A stretch of DNA of 40,000 bases from Dipetalonema caudispina (taxonomy: Eukaryota > Nematoda > Chromadorea > Rhabditida > Onchocercidae), in contig JABVXV010000447.1 in NCBI GenBank assembly GCA_013365325.1, forward strand, positions 1 to 40,000, given 5' to 3'. A program made the position numbers and the translations under genes. The notes under the pieces are model-generated. The model was not told the origin of the DNA. It ran no database searches and saw only the letters and a program-made list of their open reading frames with translations. This document shows positions 12,801 to 34,582 of the stretch, piece by piece (the first letter of the stretch is position 1; each line of letters starts with the position of its first letter).

Positions 12801-15800
12801 TTCCGAGTTGGCGAGCTGTTTGTCTTACAGCAGGCTGATCAGTCAACGCACCACAATGACGACATGTAAAATCATCGGTCACCGGTAATTCAGTCTTCTG
12901 GATTTCACCGAGATCACCTGAAAGAAATCAGTCATATTGTTGAAAAAAAAAAAAGAATTCTACATCTGAATCATATTCTCGTTACAGCACGACCACCCCG
13001 AGAGATAATCATTTTTTACGTGAGAAGTGAATAAATAATTGCAGAATTTCACTCTCAGAAATACTACTTAGTTCAATCCTAATTCAGTAATTCTCTAAAA
13101 TTCATTTACCTTCGTTTTTTTTAATCACATTAGAAAATATTACAGGGGTATTTTGCATATAAAGGGAAAGTCAGATTCCTTAAGAAAGATTATAGAGTTG
13201 TCTAAAAGAAATAGTTTCGAGAACTAACGTTTCGAAGGTTCAGGAGTTTGAGGTGGAGTATCAAATTCATAGTCTGGCAACTGTTCCATACCCAGGAGCA
13301 CCATTAACTGCCTCAAGCCAACTTCAGCATCAAGACTGCCCTCCGGGCCTTCGAAAACAATACTGACCTCTACTTTTTTTGGCGACTCACGTTTCTGAAA
13401 TATATTCAAACAATTTTCATTTCGTTTAAAACCGAAATACCAACACTACTTTCGATTGAACTATACTTTAAAAGTCCTATTCCTACACAGTACTCCATTG
13501 CTAATATTATTTTAATGCGTAAATTCACTTAAAGATTGAATGAATTGAAGCGAAAATTCTCACATTAAAAATTAATCCATCCAAATAGCAGCAGTTTATA
13601 AATTTGTCTTTATTTTCCACTACATCACTTCCAAACAATCTCTTGCTCATATTTATAATTTTTCGACTACACTAAAGATACTTAATAGATGTTTTATTCA
13701 TAAATAGAAATCTGTAAAACATTTTAAGAACGCTTCGCCAATATATTTTAAAACTTTCAGTTAACAAAACATCGTGCAAATGAATAAAGTTCCACAAACT
13801 TTGAAAAACGCATGTCTTGGTGGTGCCTCCGGTACTACTGATTCAGGTATCCTTGAAATCTGCCGTAAAGGAGGAGAGCCGGAACGACGAACTACCGAAA
13901 GCGCTCGCATTTTACTTACAGGTTTTTCCCTTTCCTGCATTCCTCTTGGAGCCACACATCTTGTTCTGAAAGTGCATATTCATTTATCAGTAAAAACGTT
14001 TAAACAATGGTAAATTATCAATATAAGTGATGAAATGAATTCCCAGACGTAATGAGAGAAAAACGTGAAAACAAACCTATATAAAATTGGTAGCTTTATA
14101 TCAGTTGCGAAATCAGACATTGTCTGATAAAGTGATGTCTCATCGAAAGGACACTGAAACAGGCGTGTATAATAATCTCCCATAAAAGCAAGTCGTACAT
14201 CACCAATTTCGCTCCCTTTGATTGACGGCTTGTCTGAAAGATAATAAGAAAACTGAGAATGAAATTTCTGGAAATCAATAAACACGATCTGACTAAATGC
14301 TGATACGTCGAGTAAGACTAAATCGATATACGAATCATTCCCATTTGTTTGTCGGTTAAAGGAAATTCAAGATTAACAAACATGTACGAGGAATAACGAA
14401 ATCAAAAAAAATATTATATAATTGCGTTGAATTAAATTACGCATGTCATTTCTTCATTTTTCGAGTTATATTAGACTGAATAAATTTGAGAGACTCGAAT
14501 TCTTTAAAGCAATGAATACGTTTTGTAGATTTACACAAACCTATTCGATCTGGTAAATCTGTAACACCAAACATAGCGTAAGATGAGCGACCAATACGGG
14601 ATATTGGTTCAATGGCACTTCGAGGAAGTTGCGGGCAAAGACGAAGTTGAGTGGAAATCCGTTCCAGCAATAATTCATACTCATTACTGTTTCCAACACC
14701 AAGTTTCTTCTGTTGAGTACGCTTCTTTTTCGGCTTTGGAGGAACTGAAAAAGAGAATTGATGGATTTGCAGTAAAAAATTTTCACAATCCAAAGATTTA
14801 ATTAAAGGTTTCAAGGTAAATTAATGGCCGATTAATGGAATGACTGTTATCTCAAACTTTTAGAGGAACCTACTGTTGAACTCCAACGCAGAAAAAGAAT
14901 TTCTTTGTGAGGGATAATCTTTTTTCATCTGTGATTCTAACAATCTCTTTAACATTCCGCTTTTTCGAGCGGCTTCAGCACCTGAAACAATTTTGAAAAA
15001 ACATGGTTCAGAATGGGATATTTTTTCCAAAAAAAAAAGGAAATGCATTATTATTTCAAATTTTCGAAAAAACATATACCGTCGACCATAATAACTGCTT
15101 GCGTTATCAAACGATCTACAACATCATAAATATCTCGTTCAAATTGTGTGGCAAGGGTCTCAGCGGTAACATCACCAAGCATTGCTGGTCTTTTGCATTC
15201 TTCACTACGATCATCATCACGTCTTTTTCGCTTTCCTCTTCCACCTCGATATTGCCATTCAGTTGAGCTCGATGATCCCGGCCGACCGCTGGATGGTGTT
15301 GGAGAATCTTCAAAAATATTATAAAAATTTAGTATAACTATGAACTTTTTACTCTCACACTTTCATCAACAAAACATTATTCGGATCCCTTTAGTGTGAA
15401 AGATAAAAAAAAAATTATTTTATAAATTAAATACATCCCATCCAACTTAAAGTTTCTATGAGGGAATAGCGAGACAAATTTATACTAAATTCCGCAAAAT
15501 CAATGCTCTTGAATAAAGTTTTTGAAAAAAAAAAGAAAAGGATAAAAATCTATACCCGAACACATTTGCGCAGTTTCAGTCTCACATTTTGGAGTTGCAG
15601 TATAGCCAGAATGATTATATTCAGACATCGGATTAGCGCCAGGTTGATAGGGAGGACGATAGTTACCCATCATACCAAACGCAGGATATGATGGCGGAGG
15701 TCGAATACCGTTGTTTGGAGGCATCATATCATTAGGCGTAGAAGGTGTACCACTTTGCAGTTGTTTCGCACGTGCAGCATTTACATGCAAGCCAACAGGT

Positions 15801-18227
15801 TGTACAACAGGTGTCATTTGTGGAATTAGTTCTGGTGGTATGTTGTTTTTGACTTCAAAATCACGAACATTTGAAGAATGGAGTTTAATGTCGCGCTTAC
15901 AATTTTCTAAATCTTTTTGTCGGATCGGAATAGCATTTGCAAGTGTTGTAAGTGAATGTCTGCAAAAAAATTGAGAATGTCAAATCAGGAACAATTTCAA
16001 ATGAACAACAGAATACGACATTATATTTTGACGAATTAACGATAAACAAGATTCCATCAACAATTCATATTAACCGCATCAGACATCACAGCAAGCTCCT
16101 TAGTAGCGGTGCAAACATCACCTTGATGGCGAACTCTTCATTTTTCATTCTATTTCAACTAAAACTGAAAATAAAATGAAAATATAGCAACAAATAAACA
16201 CCTGTCAGTTTCGCTCAGCTCAATTTCGATGCGCTGTCCATGAGCGTCGTACTGCTGATTGTTTTTATTCAGTTGTCTTCTTTTCGCAGTGAGATTTTTT
16301 TTCTGTTTCCGCATCCGAGCTAAGTCATTTTCAATTGCCTATAATCGTGTTTTTTAAGATAGTAATTTTTATATCGTGAAAATAATGCCAGTTTCGGAAC
16401 TAAAAATCTTGAGATTACTTTGAGGGAATCAACCGAAGAGAAATGCTTTTCAATGGTAGTGACACTAAACACGGCACAGAAGACGTGTGGTCAATTTCAT
16501 GATAGGGCTACTTATATATATATATATATATATATACACAGCAAACATTGATACCAACAGTATACATACCAACTGATATTTCGCTAATTCATTGCTTCGT
16601 TTCTGCAACAAACTGTAATTATCTAGAACTTCCTTGCTCAAATGTGCAATTAACGACTGTGGATTTCTAACAGATGCAGGTTTAGGTTGAGATGCAGTAG
16701 CGAATGAACCACCTTCCTGAAAAGACAAACATGGCCAATGTAGACGATGCAACAGTAAAACAGCAAAAGACTGCTAGTTATGATTGGCACCCATCTACAT
16801 TCACTATTAGCATTACGGCAGTAATTTCTTAATTATAAAGAGTTAGCAGTTTGTAATAAAAGCAAATTAATGCTTTGCACTGCAATATAAAAAAACTTTT
16901 TTAAAAATAAAGATTCTTTTCCTACTAGACACAAATGAAAGTACCTGTTCGGAATGATAATAGTGTTGCTGTGCTGCTCCGTAAGGTTGAACCATGGAGA
17001 CGTCTACGGAACCCACAGGCGTATTTTGACCCATCACACATTCGCTACCACCATAAGGCATTGTTGGAACTTTGAAACGCTCATTATATTCTGCCTAAAT
17101 ACAAATAAAAAGTTCACTTTTTCCAGAGATCAAATTTATAAAATGTGCGGATCCTAAAAACCATAACTGATGATGTAAAACAATAGTTTGAAAACAATAT
17201 AAATTTCACCTCAGAACGGCAATATCCCGCCATATTCTCTTGTCCTGAAAGCATTCCATATCGATTTGGACCAACGATAGCTCGAACAACGCCGGTAGGA
17301 GTTGACGTCGATGTTGTAATGCGTTTTGCCCGCGGCTGCTGTAATGTATTTTTAACAGTTAAACAAAGGTCAGACTTAAGTTAAAATCTATCCAAAATAA
17401 GAAACATTCTCACCTTCACTCTATTTGCTCGATTTTCTCTTGCCTTATTAACATACTGCTGCCTACTGCTGGCATCCAAAGATCTCCACATTCGATGAAT
17501 GTGCTTCACACGTTCTGGCCATTCCGGATATTGCTCTTTCCACTGCGGGTAATTAATGTTCGCATAAAGAACAGCAGCTTTAGTAGCTCGCTCTCCCAAT
17601 GGTTCATCTTCTTCCCACTTTTCTGTTGCTTGATTTACTCGTTCGGTACAAGTATCACCCAGCTTAAAGTATTGTTGAGTTCTGTATGCTGCACAAATAA
17701 TGCTTTAAGCTTTATAATTTGCGGAAAAAGAAAATTTCGAAGTACCTGACTACTACATCTGGGTTGATTATAGATACCGGTTTGATTGTAACCAGGCACA
17801 TGTATATTTTGACGAATACTTCCCTGAGTTAAATTACTTGTTGAAGAGATCGTGAATCTTCGAGCCTGAACAAGAAAAATAGCAGAATGATTCCAGACTG
17901 CAGCTCTAAGTAACAACAAATTCTGATATCACCTTCACTTCGGAACAGTTTAATAATTATTTAACTTTTCTTGTAGAAAATGCAAACATAATACCTGCTG
18001 CCCCGAACACAAAGTCTGAGATCGCATAGGACCACCATGAGGGCTAACAGTTATTTGACCATCTTCACTACAAGGTCCCATTTTATCTGAAACACACATC
18101 GTAAAATTGACTAAATTTGAAGTAATTTAAATGCAGAATATTTGGAAAATTTTTGCTGAAATAATTGATTCTTAGTTTCCCAGCACTATTCCTCATTCTT
18201 TTATCGTTAAATGTAAGATATACTTTC

Positions 18228-18260
<33 letters not shown>

Positions 18261-21200
18261 AAATAATACTTCATCGTGCTCTAAGGGAACAGCTGTTTAG
18301 TTCACTTATTTGAAAGCATCGAATTTTATAACGAATAAATTCAATATCGACTTCAAGATGGGTTATAAGGCATTACAGAATCATAAGAGTGGCAAGTTAG
18401 GATAAAAGACTGTTTACTGGTTATTAAAAGAGTTATTCTCCTCGATGATTGCCTTCATTCGTATATATGCTGATAGAAAAGGATTCTGCTAGGGATGTAG
18501 ATATGTGTTTGAAGAAAGTCAAAAATTATACTTGGTTAATAAGAAATAAATATTATGATTTCAAGTAATACCACTCAGTGCATTTTCCAATGTCTCGTCA
18601 TCGTCATCGTCTTCATCACCATCCAGCAAGAGCTCATTTAAATCCAAATTATCAAAATCAATTTCCTCCATATTACCAAGAATATCATTCTCAGTTATAT
18701 TGCCCAAAAGGCTCTCACTTTCACGCAAGACCTAAAATTTGAATGTAATTTATGTCTAAAAGCAAACATTTGAAGGATGGGGAATTCTGCTCTTTGATAT
18801 CCAATAATTAAATTCAAAATATTATTACGATATTCCAGCAAGGTTGAGTACAAACAGTTAAAAAAAAAAGATCTACAATACATCTTAGCACATTAATAAC
18901 CTCGGAATCCATTTCGTTCAATTCACAGGCTTCTTTTTGCTTATCGACAATCAAAGTTGCTTTCTGATGTTCCAACAAATTCGGTTCATCTACCACAACA
19001 TCTAACAAACATCTTCCCTCAACTGGTCTCATACCAAAAAAACTTTCCTGAAAATAAGATTTACATCTCTGTTAACATTACTTTGTCACTATTTTTTCGT
19101 GAAGAGTGTGAATTTTATTTACAGCCGCGAATTTCAACAAAATATGACAAAACAGTGACGAAATTTGGATACTAATCAAAGCTGAAAATTATAGTTTGTA
19201 ACACAGAGCTACCTAAATCAAAACATATCACGATTAATGGGTTCACCTGAATAACCGGCGGATAATTGTCTTCCAGCTGCGATCTCCTTGGTTTCCGGAA
19301 GCGCTTTATTTTTGGCTTTGCAGAATCCTCTTCCACACCATTCTCGTCCTCCGCATTTGATAAACGATGCCGCGGTACCTGCTCAAACCACATTAACATA
19401 AGTTGGAAGCGAACTGGAAAAGCAAAGATAAAATTTGGAAATAATATAAAATAAAAATACCTTTACAAAAAAGCCACCGACACCTAATTTCATCACTCGC
19501 CGACCAGGACCACCACTTCGTATCCCTCGACCTCGACCACTCATTCCTACATTCATTCCAAAGCCAGAACTTTCTACATCGTCTTCTTCCACTGGTTCTG
19601 AAAGCTTCTTAAATTAAAACTTGATAATCATGAAGACCATTTGAACAGTTTGCTAACTTAACGAAATATATCCAGTGGTGTCGCTGCGGTGCTTTTATAT
19701 CCACCCATTCACAAAAATTCCGGAAACGCCTTAGCGAAGCCTCCAACGATTCTCTTAAGTTGCCATTAGTCACTGCCATTACTATTGTATGGGAATCAAG
19801 CTACTGATCCCTTTACTTTGTGAAATCTAGCATTCACAGATTATTTTAAGCGCCAACTCATACTTCGATCCCACTTGGTCACTGCCATTATCGCAAGTAG
19901 AGTTGAACTTCAAAAAATTTAATAACATAGAAAAAGAACTGAATCGAAAGGCCTCACCTTCAAAGGAATGAGATTTCGGTGCAAAGAAGTATGACGGGAA
20001 ATCGTAGACAGAATCAGCAGAGCTGGGATAGCGAAAGAGTGCTCCACCACTACGTAAATGCAATACTTCGAGTGCGCATTTGTTCATTGTCACATTATCG
20101 CACACCAAGACATTGAATGCGTCGCTACCTACGTTAACTTGTGGACGACACAGCGAACAACGGAAACCATTTTCTGATGCAGTTTCAAACATCTCATCAC
20201 CGTATAACTCTTCACATTTGCCGTGCAGCCATCTAAATACAGCTTATCACATTTGTTAACTTATACACAAGCAACGGGCATGACTCTTATTAATCCTCTT
20301 GCTTAAGCAACTGATTACAGCTGCAGCGATAGGTGAATTTACTTAGTCACTTGATCAAAAGTACTCCTACCATTTCATAAACAAGAAAAAAAAACATCCT
20401 TTTATTCAGAAAAAGCTCAATGAAAATTCAAATTTTTGATGAACGCAGTTTGTAAAACAAGATTACTGTTGGCATACCTTGCACAGTGCTGACATTTGAT
20501 GATGTTATCACCAATTTCATAAAATCGCAAACATTTGGGACACCTCCGAAGCGTGAAGCAGGTTTCACAAAACCGCTGATTATCCGCAATGTTGGATATT
20601 TGGTTCCCGCAACGCCGACAAGCTGAACACCTAAAAAGTTGCTGTTGATAGGAAATTAAGTTTGTCAGCAAACCAAGTTACTATAGAAAATTTTCGAAAA
20701 ACCCAAGACAAAATTTGATAAATATACCATTTACACCTCCATGGCCCATGTGGAATTCGCTCAAGAGGTGGTTCCAAACAATAGATATGGTATGAAATGT
20801 CACATTCATCACAGAGAATCAAGTTGGATTCATCATGTCCATCGCCGCATCCTTCGCAAACCGTACAGTCCAAACAACGCCATCCTCTTCTTACTATTGT
20901 GGAATTGAGCTAAAAAAGCTGAATATCATGCTATGCAAAACTATTTTTTTTGAAAAGAAACGAAGAGTAATGACAAGTTCAGTTCTTCAAGAGATATCTT
21001 GGCTAAACAGTTGTCTCTCGAGGAATAATGCATGAATCAAATGAAGACCCTTCCAAAGCAAGTCATCAACGTATATCCTGCTTAATCCATTTGTTGTATC
21101 TCGCCACTGAATATAAGATAGATCTGAATCTTCAAAATTTTCAAAAATATAGCAGGGCAAAATCTGATGAACAGGAATTAAGATTGGACAGACACACCTT

Positions 21201-22862
21201 ATCATGTAGTCCAACACAATACGTGTGATAATTTTGTGAGCAAGTCGCACAGGTAACCATCGTTCCTTCAGCATCTTTTCCAATGCTACCACAAATTAAA
21301 CACAAAGGCATTTGTAAAAAGTAAGAGTTTTCAGCACATGTTACAACTACTGTCCTGATGTAGTCATTCTCTTCCATACGATGTCGGGTATCATCCATTT
21401 CTGAACTTTCCTGATCTGCATCTCGATTTGCTGCTGCCACATTAACCATTGCCAACATTGCTGACGTCTTACCGCCTCTGTACAAAAAATATATTGGTAT
21501 TGTTCTATTATGTAACAAGAACAATTACAAACTGATTATATTCTATGAGTAACATCTCCATTTTCGAAAATGAGGCTTAACATGCAATAAGAGGTTATCG
21601 CATTCAAAACTAATATTATATATTTGAGAACTATAAAACTGGAGGCTTTTAATTCCATGCAATCTCGCTTATGATACTGATATTTTCTTAGCATCTCTGA
21701 CAGAAATCGTTCGATATAAATTTATTTAAAGTATAACCTTGGCCGACGTCCTCTGCCATTCTTATTGCCACCTCTTCCACCTCGCTTTCCTCGATGCGAA
21801 TGAGTTACTTCGGTGAAATCACTTATTCCACCAAGTGAACGTGTACGCGGGGTTATTCCACGACCGTAAGGCTTTTTCACTCCACCACCTCGCGATGTTC
21901 GGCTGAAGGTGCAAGAATTATCACTTCGCTCTCTTCTGAAAGTGTTTTAACGATGAAAGTTTTCCATTACCATTTTATCTCAAAGGGATAATATATTTCA
22001 TATTAGCTTTAAACGTTAATTTAAAGTTAATATGAAATTGGAAATGATTTAAAATCCCAACCTGGAACTGAATCGCAGCTCATCAGTTGCATCACCAGTA
22101 TTGCTAAACTCAGGAAACGAACCGGGCGAAGCTCTACAGGAAGACATCGGTCCACTCATTGCAGTAGATCCAGATGGCGACATTGATGGAACTTGTCCTG
22201 CAATTTCAACTTATATTAGTATTCAATTTTAATAAGAAAATCTCCTATCAACACAAAAAATTCTAACTGTAAACTGATACCTGTTGATTGATGAATATTG
22301 AAAAAGTCGCCAAAAGTATCCAACTGAGACAGTGACATCAACGGGCTGTTTCTATTAGGTGAATCCATGCAATATGGGTTGTCAAGCGGGATGCTACGTG
22401 ATGCATCATCGTGAGTGGAAATAGACGTTGGTGATGCCGCAACAGAACTATTCCCAGCTGATATCATCATCGCATCTGCAACCAGCGGTGAATTACGGCA
22501 TGTCGGACAGACATATTCCGTTTCCACCGTGTTTGCATTTAATGAATCGGAGTCACAATCCGAATGCGTAAACCTGCAAAATTAATCATTTTTCTTTTGA
22601 TACATTTATAGTTGATGAAGCAATCTAAATATTTTAGCCGTAATTTGATAACAACCATCGAATCATCCGAGGTTGGAAAATAATTCCTTAAACTAAGGAG
22701 CATAAAAGCAGTATAACTAATTGTCAATTCTTTCCGACAGGTTTCTAAGTTACATCTAAAAAGAAAAAGCAGATACTTCCTGCATGAACTGCACGACCGT
22801 ACATTGCTAGTTGATATAATTGGACGACTACAAAGCGCGCAAGTAAGACTTGACGAATTCAT
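8822..22862 (-). CDS. set-16: KMT2C/D-type histone H3K4 methyltransferase (MLL3/4, Trr; C. elegans SET-16-like)
   Basis: This enzyme methylates histone H3 lysine 4, mainly at enhancers, within a COMPASS-like complex (WDR5, RbBP5, ASH2L, DPY30). Forty exons were traced: 22862-22777, 22573-22281, 22197-22062, 21935-21738, 21477-21198, 20909-20737, 20630-20478, 20232-19958, 19597-19461, 19378-19247, 19047-18877, 18731-18572, 18086-17995, 17865-17751, 17688-17414, 17338-17210, 17094-16945, 16716-16570, 16338-16202, 15959-15556, 15307-15080, 14981-14874, 14744-14541, 14233-14077, 13965-13800, 13394-13229, 12917-12799, 12681-12589, 12511-12422, 12161-12069, 11953-11810, 11658-11476, 11369-11187, 11066-10836, 10740-10590, 10481-10342, 10234-10027, 9876-9605, 9394-9167, 8914-8822. 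They total 6,900 nt in one frame (2,299 aa), much shorter than the human 4,900-5,500 aa and near C. elegans SET-16. Domain order (PHDs, HMG, coiled coil, ePHD, FYRN/FYRC, Win, SET) and the [11 protein letters not shown] post-SET place it in KMT2C/D. The junctions at 17751/17688, 12799, 12069 and 10027 are the least certain. Confidence 0.93.
10027..10234 (-). other. Win (WDR5-interaction) motif exon of the KMT2 gene
   Basis: The exon starts [12 protein letters not shown] and carries [21 protein letters not shown] (Arg about 2066) matches the Win motif that inserts into WDR5 in KMT2 proteins, where vertebrates have GCARSEP. The 3' end is uncertain: donors at 10027 or 10039 both keep phase. Confidence 0.85.
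10342..11066 (-). other. FYRN and FYRC domains of the KMT2 gene
   Basis: Exons 11066-10836, 10740-10590 and 10481-10342. FYRN shows [19 protein letters not shown] and [10 protein letters not shown], continued across the splice as [15 protein letters not shown] shows [45 protein letters not shown]. This paired module is diagnostic of KMT2/MLL proteins. Confidence 0.93.
11187..11658 (-). other. Extended PHD (ePHD) domain of the KMT2 gene
   Basis: Two 183-nt phase-0 exons. The first carries [19 protein letters not shown] and [12 protein letters not shown]. The second carries [32 protein letters not shown] and HFHLFCA. The Cys/His spacing matches the C2HC plus PHD module found just before FYRN in KMT2 proteins. 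Confidence 0.93.
16202..16716 (-). other. Coiled-coil segment of the KMT2 gene
   Basis: Exons 16716-16570 and 16338-16202 (residues about 986-1079) encode a charged, leucine-spaced helix. Motifs include [19 protein letters not shown] and [18 protein letters not shown]. The second resembles the LRKQKK..L.AK.R helix upstream of the C-terminal half of KMT2C/D. Confidence 0.7.
17414..17688 (-). other. HMG-box exon of the KMT2 gene
   Basis: Residues about 801-892 include [18 protein letters not shown], then [19 protein letters not shown] and REN. The tryptophan-rich helix pattern is that of the divergent HMG box found in KMT2C/D. The exon start is ambiguous: the acceptor before 17688 fits the preceding exon only if that exon ends at 17751 or 17757, not at the better donor after 17746. 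Confidence 0.75.
19958..21477 (-). other. Three-PHD-finger cluster of the KMT2 gene
   Basis: Exons 21477-21198, 20909-20737, 20630-20478 and 20232-19958. Finger A runs from [13 protein letters not shown] through [12 protein letters not shown] to RRGWRCLDC. Finger B runs from [10 protein letters not shown] through [19 protein letters not shown] to GPWRCSAC. Finger C runs from [12 protein letters not shown] through [18 protein letters not shown] to FRCSLC. The order and linker wording ([18 protein letters not shown]) match the second PHD cluster of KMT2C/D, which binds histone tails. Confidence 0.93.
22281..22862 (-). other. N-terminal PHD finger of the KMT2 gene
   Basis: The protein starts [33 protein letters not shown] and YVCPTC form a complete C4HC3 pattern split by the first intron (AA|G phase). 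An in-frame TGA lies 18 nt upstream of this ATG with no AG acceptor between, so 22862 is the first usable start in this frame. Unlike vertebrate KMT2C/D, no earlier fingers precede it here. Confidence 0.85.
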
Positions 22863-22894
22863 GTGAATAATGCATGCCAATCAGCACCCACCAT
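22859..22894 (-). other. Upstream ORF overlapping the KMT2 start codon
   Basis: A 12-codon ORF (11 aa plus stop) starts at an ATG at 22894 in another frame. It ends with TGA overlapping the main ATG as ATGA. A TTTATAG acceptor-like site lies just upstream at 22908-22909. If the transcript begins there, this uORF would be in its leader. Confidence 0.4.
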
Positions 22895-23700
22895 TAAATA
22901 AATAACCCTATAAATAAATTCTTCACCTTAATAAGATGAAACATATATATTCGCAAGCACAAATTGAAATACATCACTTGGGGAAGAGAATAAGGAATAA
23001 AATATTAGCATCATTCCTTTGAACGATTACCTGAATACTTGTCCTTTCTCAATTTCCCAACGTGGTTATTAGAAACAAAAGTATACAAAAAAGCTTGCAA
23101 CTAACTTTTTTGAACAACTATCTACTAAAAAACTATAACATTTGCCTTTTCCTAACTCCCTAATGTGGTTATTTAAAACAAAACAAAAGTTTACAAGGAA
23201 GCTTGAAACCGACTTTGTTAAACGATTATCTGAATTCTTGCCTTCCTCTAAATATGGTCGTTAGAAGTAAAAGTTTTTATAAGAAAGCTTGCAGCTGACC
23301 ACTTAGTCCATCAAATAATCATAATGAAGAAAAATTTCCAAAAAATACAAATACCCGATATCAATTATTCCGTTTGCAAAACAGTGAATGCAAACAAAAT
23401 CTCTCCGAAAGAGAAATTTTATTAAAGTTGTGACAAATTTTATTTGAAAAGTTTCATACAAAATCAGTGTTTAAAAAAAGATGCACACTTACAGTGCAAT
23501 TCGTTACTTCAACGATATCTGATACAAATCGACAAGATAAAAATAGGAAGTTTTATCACAGATTTTTCACAGTAGAAAAGCATTTCAATCATGATAGTAG
23601 AAAAGTATCTCGAATGATCGTCAGAGAAGTAAGAATGCTAAAAAGCATCTGGATCCGAAAAGCATACTGCACCGCTCAATTACAATTAGTCAAAATGAGA
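22895..23700. other. Intergenic region between RPT6 and KMT2
   Basis: It contains the RPT6 3' UTR, with a minus-strand AATAAA at 23418-23423, three diverged direct repeats (23021-23300) and the KMT2 5' flank. The open frame on the plus strand at about 23467-23724 crosses the last RPT6 exon in antisense and is not supported. Confidence 0.55.
23021..23300. repeat. Three diverged direct repeats
   Basis: Copies at about 23021-23110, 23111-23219 and 23220-23300. Shared blocks are GAACGATTAYCTGAAT, TGGTTATTARAAACAAAAG and TACAARRAAGCTTG. Divergence and indels suggest an old tandem duplication. Confidence 0.65.
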
Positions 23701-26527
<2,827 letters not shown>

Positions 26528-26559
26528 GTTCTCCCCGTAAATTTTGCGAATATAATTAG

Positions 26560-26565
26560 CTGAAA
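26560..26565 (-). promoter_or_regulatory. Splice acceptor just upstream of the RPT6 start (possible SL trans-splice site)
   Basis: The minus strand reads ATTTCAG followed by 32 nt of leader and the ATG. No upstream RPT6 exon was found, so the site could accept a nematode spliced leader. A cis 5' UTR intron is the alternative. Confidence 0.4.
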
Positions 26566-26916
26566 TTAACAAATTAACTTACGCAGGTGAAAATTAATGA
26601 AGTATGCAGCAAAATATGAAAGGAAAAGGAAATATTAATACATTCATCTTTATATTCCATTTTAATAAATTATTTAGAAGATGATAATCCATACTTTAAC
26701 CCTTTTGCAATCAGAAAACTTATTGCTCAGAGGAGAAAGATAGCTCCTCACCTCAACCTCACCCAACACCCGAGATTTCCCGGAAACCCTACCGTATCTC
26801 CAATCTCAAGCATTTAGTTAGCTGATGATAGTATAAATTATACCGCTGGCGAATAATAATGTAAGCAAAGTTCGGATACGATGATCCGATATACAGTGGT
26901 CATAAAGATTGTTCGA

Positions 26917-27064
26917 TGTGTATGTGCGTGTATGTGTGTATGTGTACATGTATGCATGTGTGGATGTGTATGTATGTGTGTGTGCGTGTATGTGTGTGTA
27001 CGTGTATGTATGTGTGTGTGTGTTTGTGTGTGTGTGTGTGCATGGGTGTGTTACGTATTGTGTG

Positions 27065-27101
<37 letters not shown>
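26917..27101. repeat. (GT)n-rich microsatellite
   Basis: Imperfect TG/TATG repeat, becoming a pure (TG)n run of about 34 bp near 27067-27100. Plus-strand frames through it give only Cys/Val-rich low-complexity peptides. Long alternating GT is a potential Z-DNA former. Confidence 0.95.
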
Positions 27102-27174
27102 TGATATGTTAAGGATAAGATGATAAATCTGTAAGATTTTGATTAACTTATTAATTTTAAATAAATTTATGAAA

Positions 27175-27180
27175 TTTCAG
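27175..27180 (+). promoter_or_regulatory. TTTCAG acceptor upstream of the TAO kinase start (possible SL trans-splice site)
   Basis: GAAATTTCAG ends at 27180, 100 nt before the ATG. No upstream coding exon is visible. It is a candidate spliced-leader acceptor or the end of a 5' UTR intron. Confidence 0.4.
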
Positions 27181-27280
27181 TGATAGCAATTTATCTTAGA
27201 CGCCCAATAGCTTCCAGTTCGTATTGTATCGGACAAGTTCTGCGGAACTTCCTATGGATTTCGGGTACTAAATATTGGTA

Positions 27281-34582
<7,302 letters not shown>

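Larger units (their letters stand above)
26528..27280. promoter_or_regulatory. Divergent intergenic region between RPT6 and the TAO kinase
   Basis: About 750 bp separate two start codons pointing away from each other, so it should hold both promoters. It includes the (GT)n tract. I see no TATA box that I would trust. Confidence 0.55.

Noticed and set aside
26881..27123. Overlapping Cys/Val-rich open frames in three phases
   Set aside because: All three are translations of the GT microsatellite.
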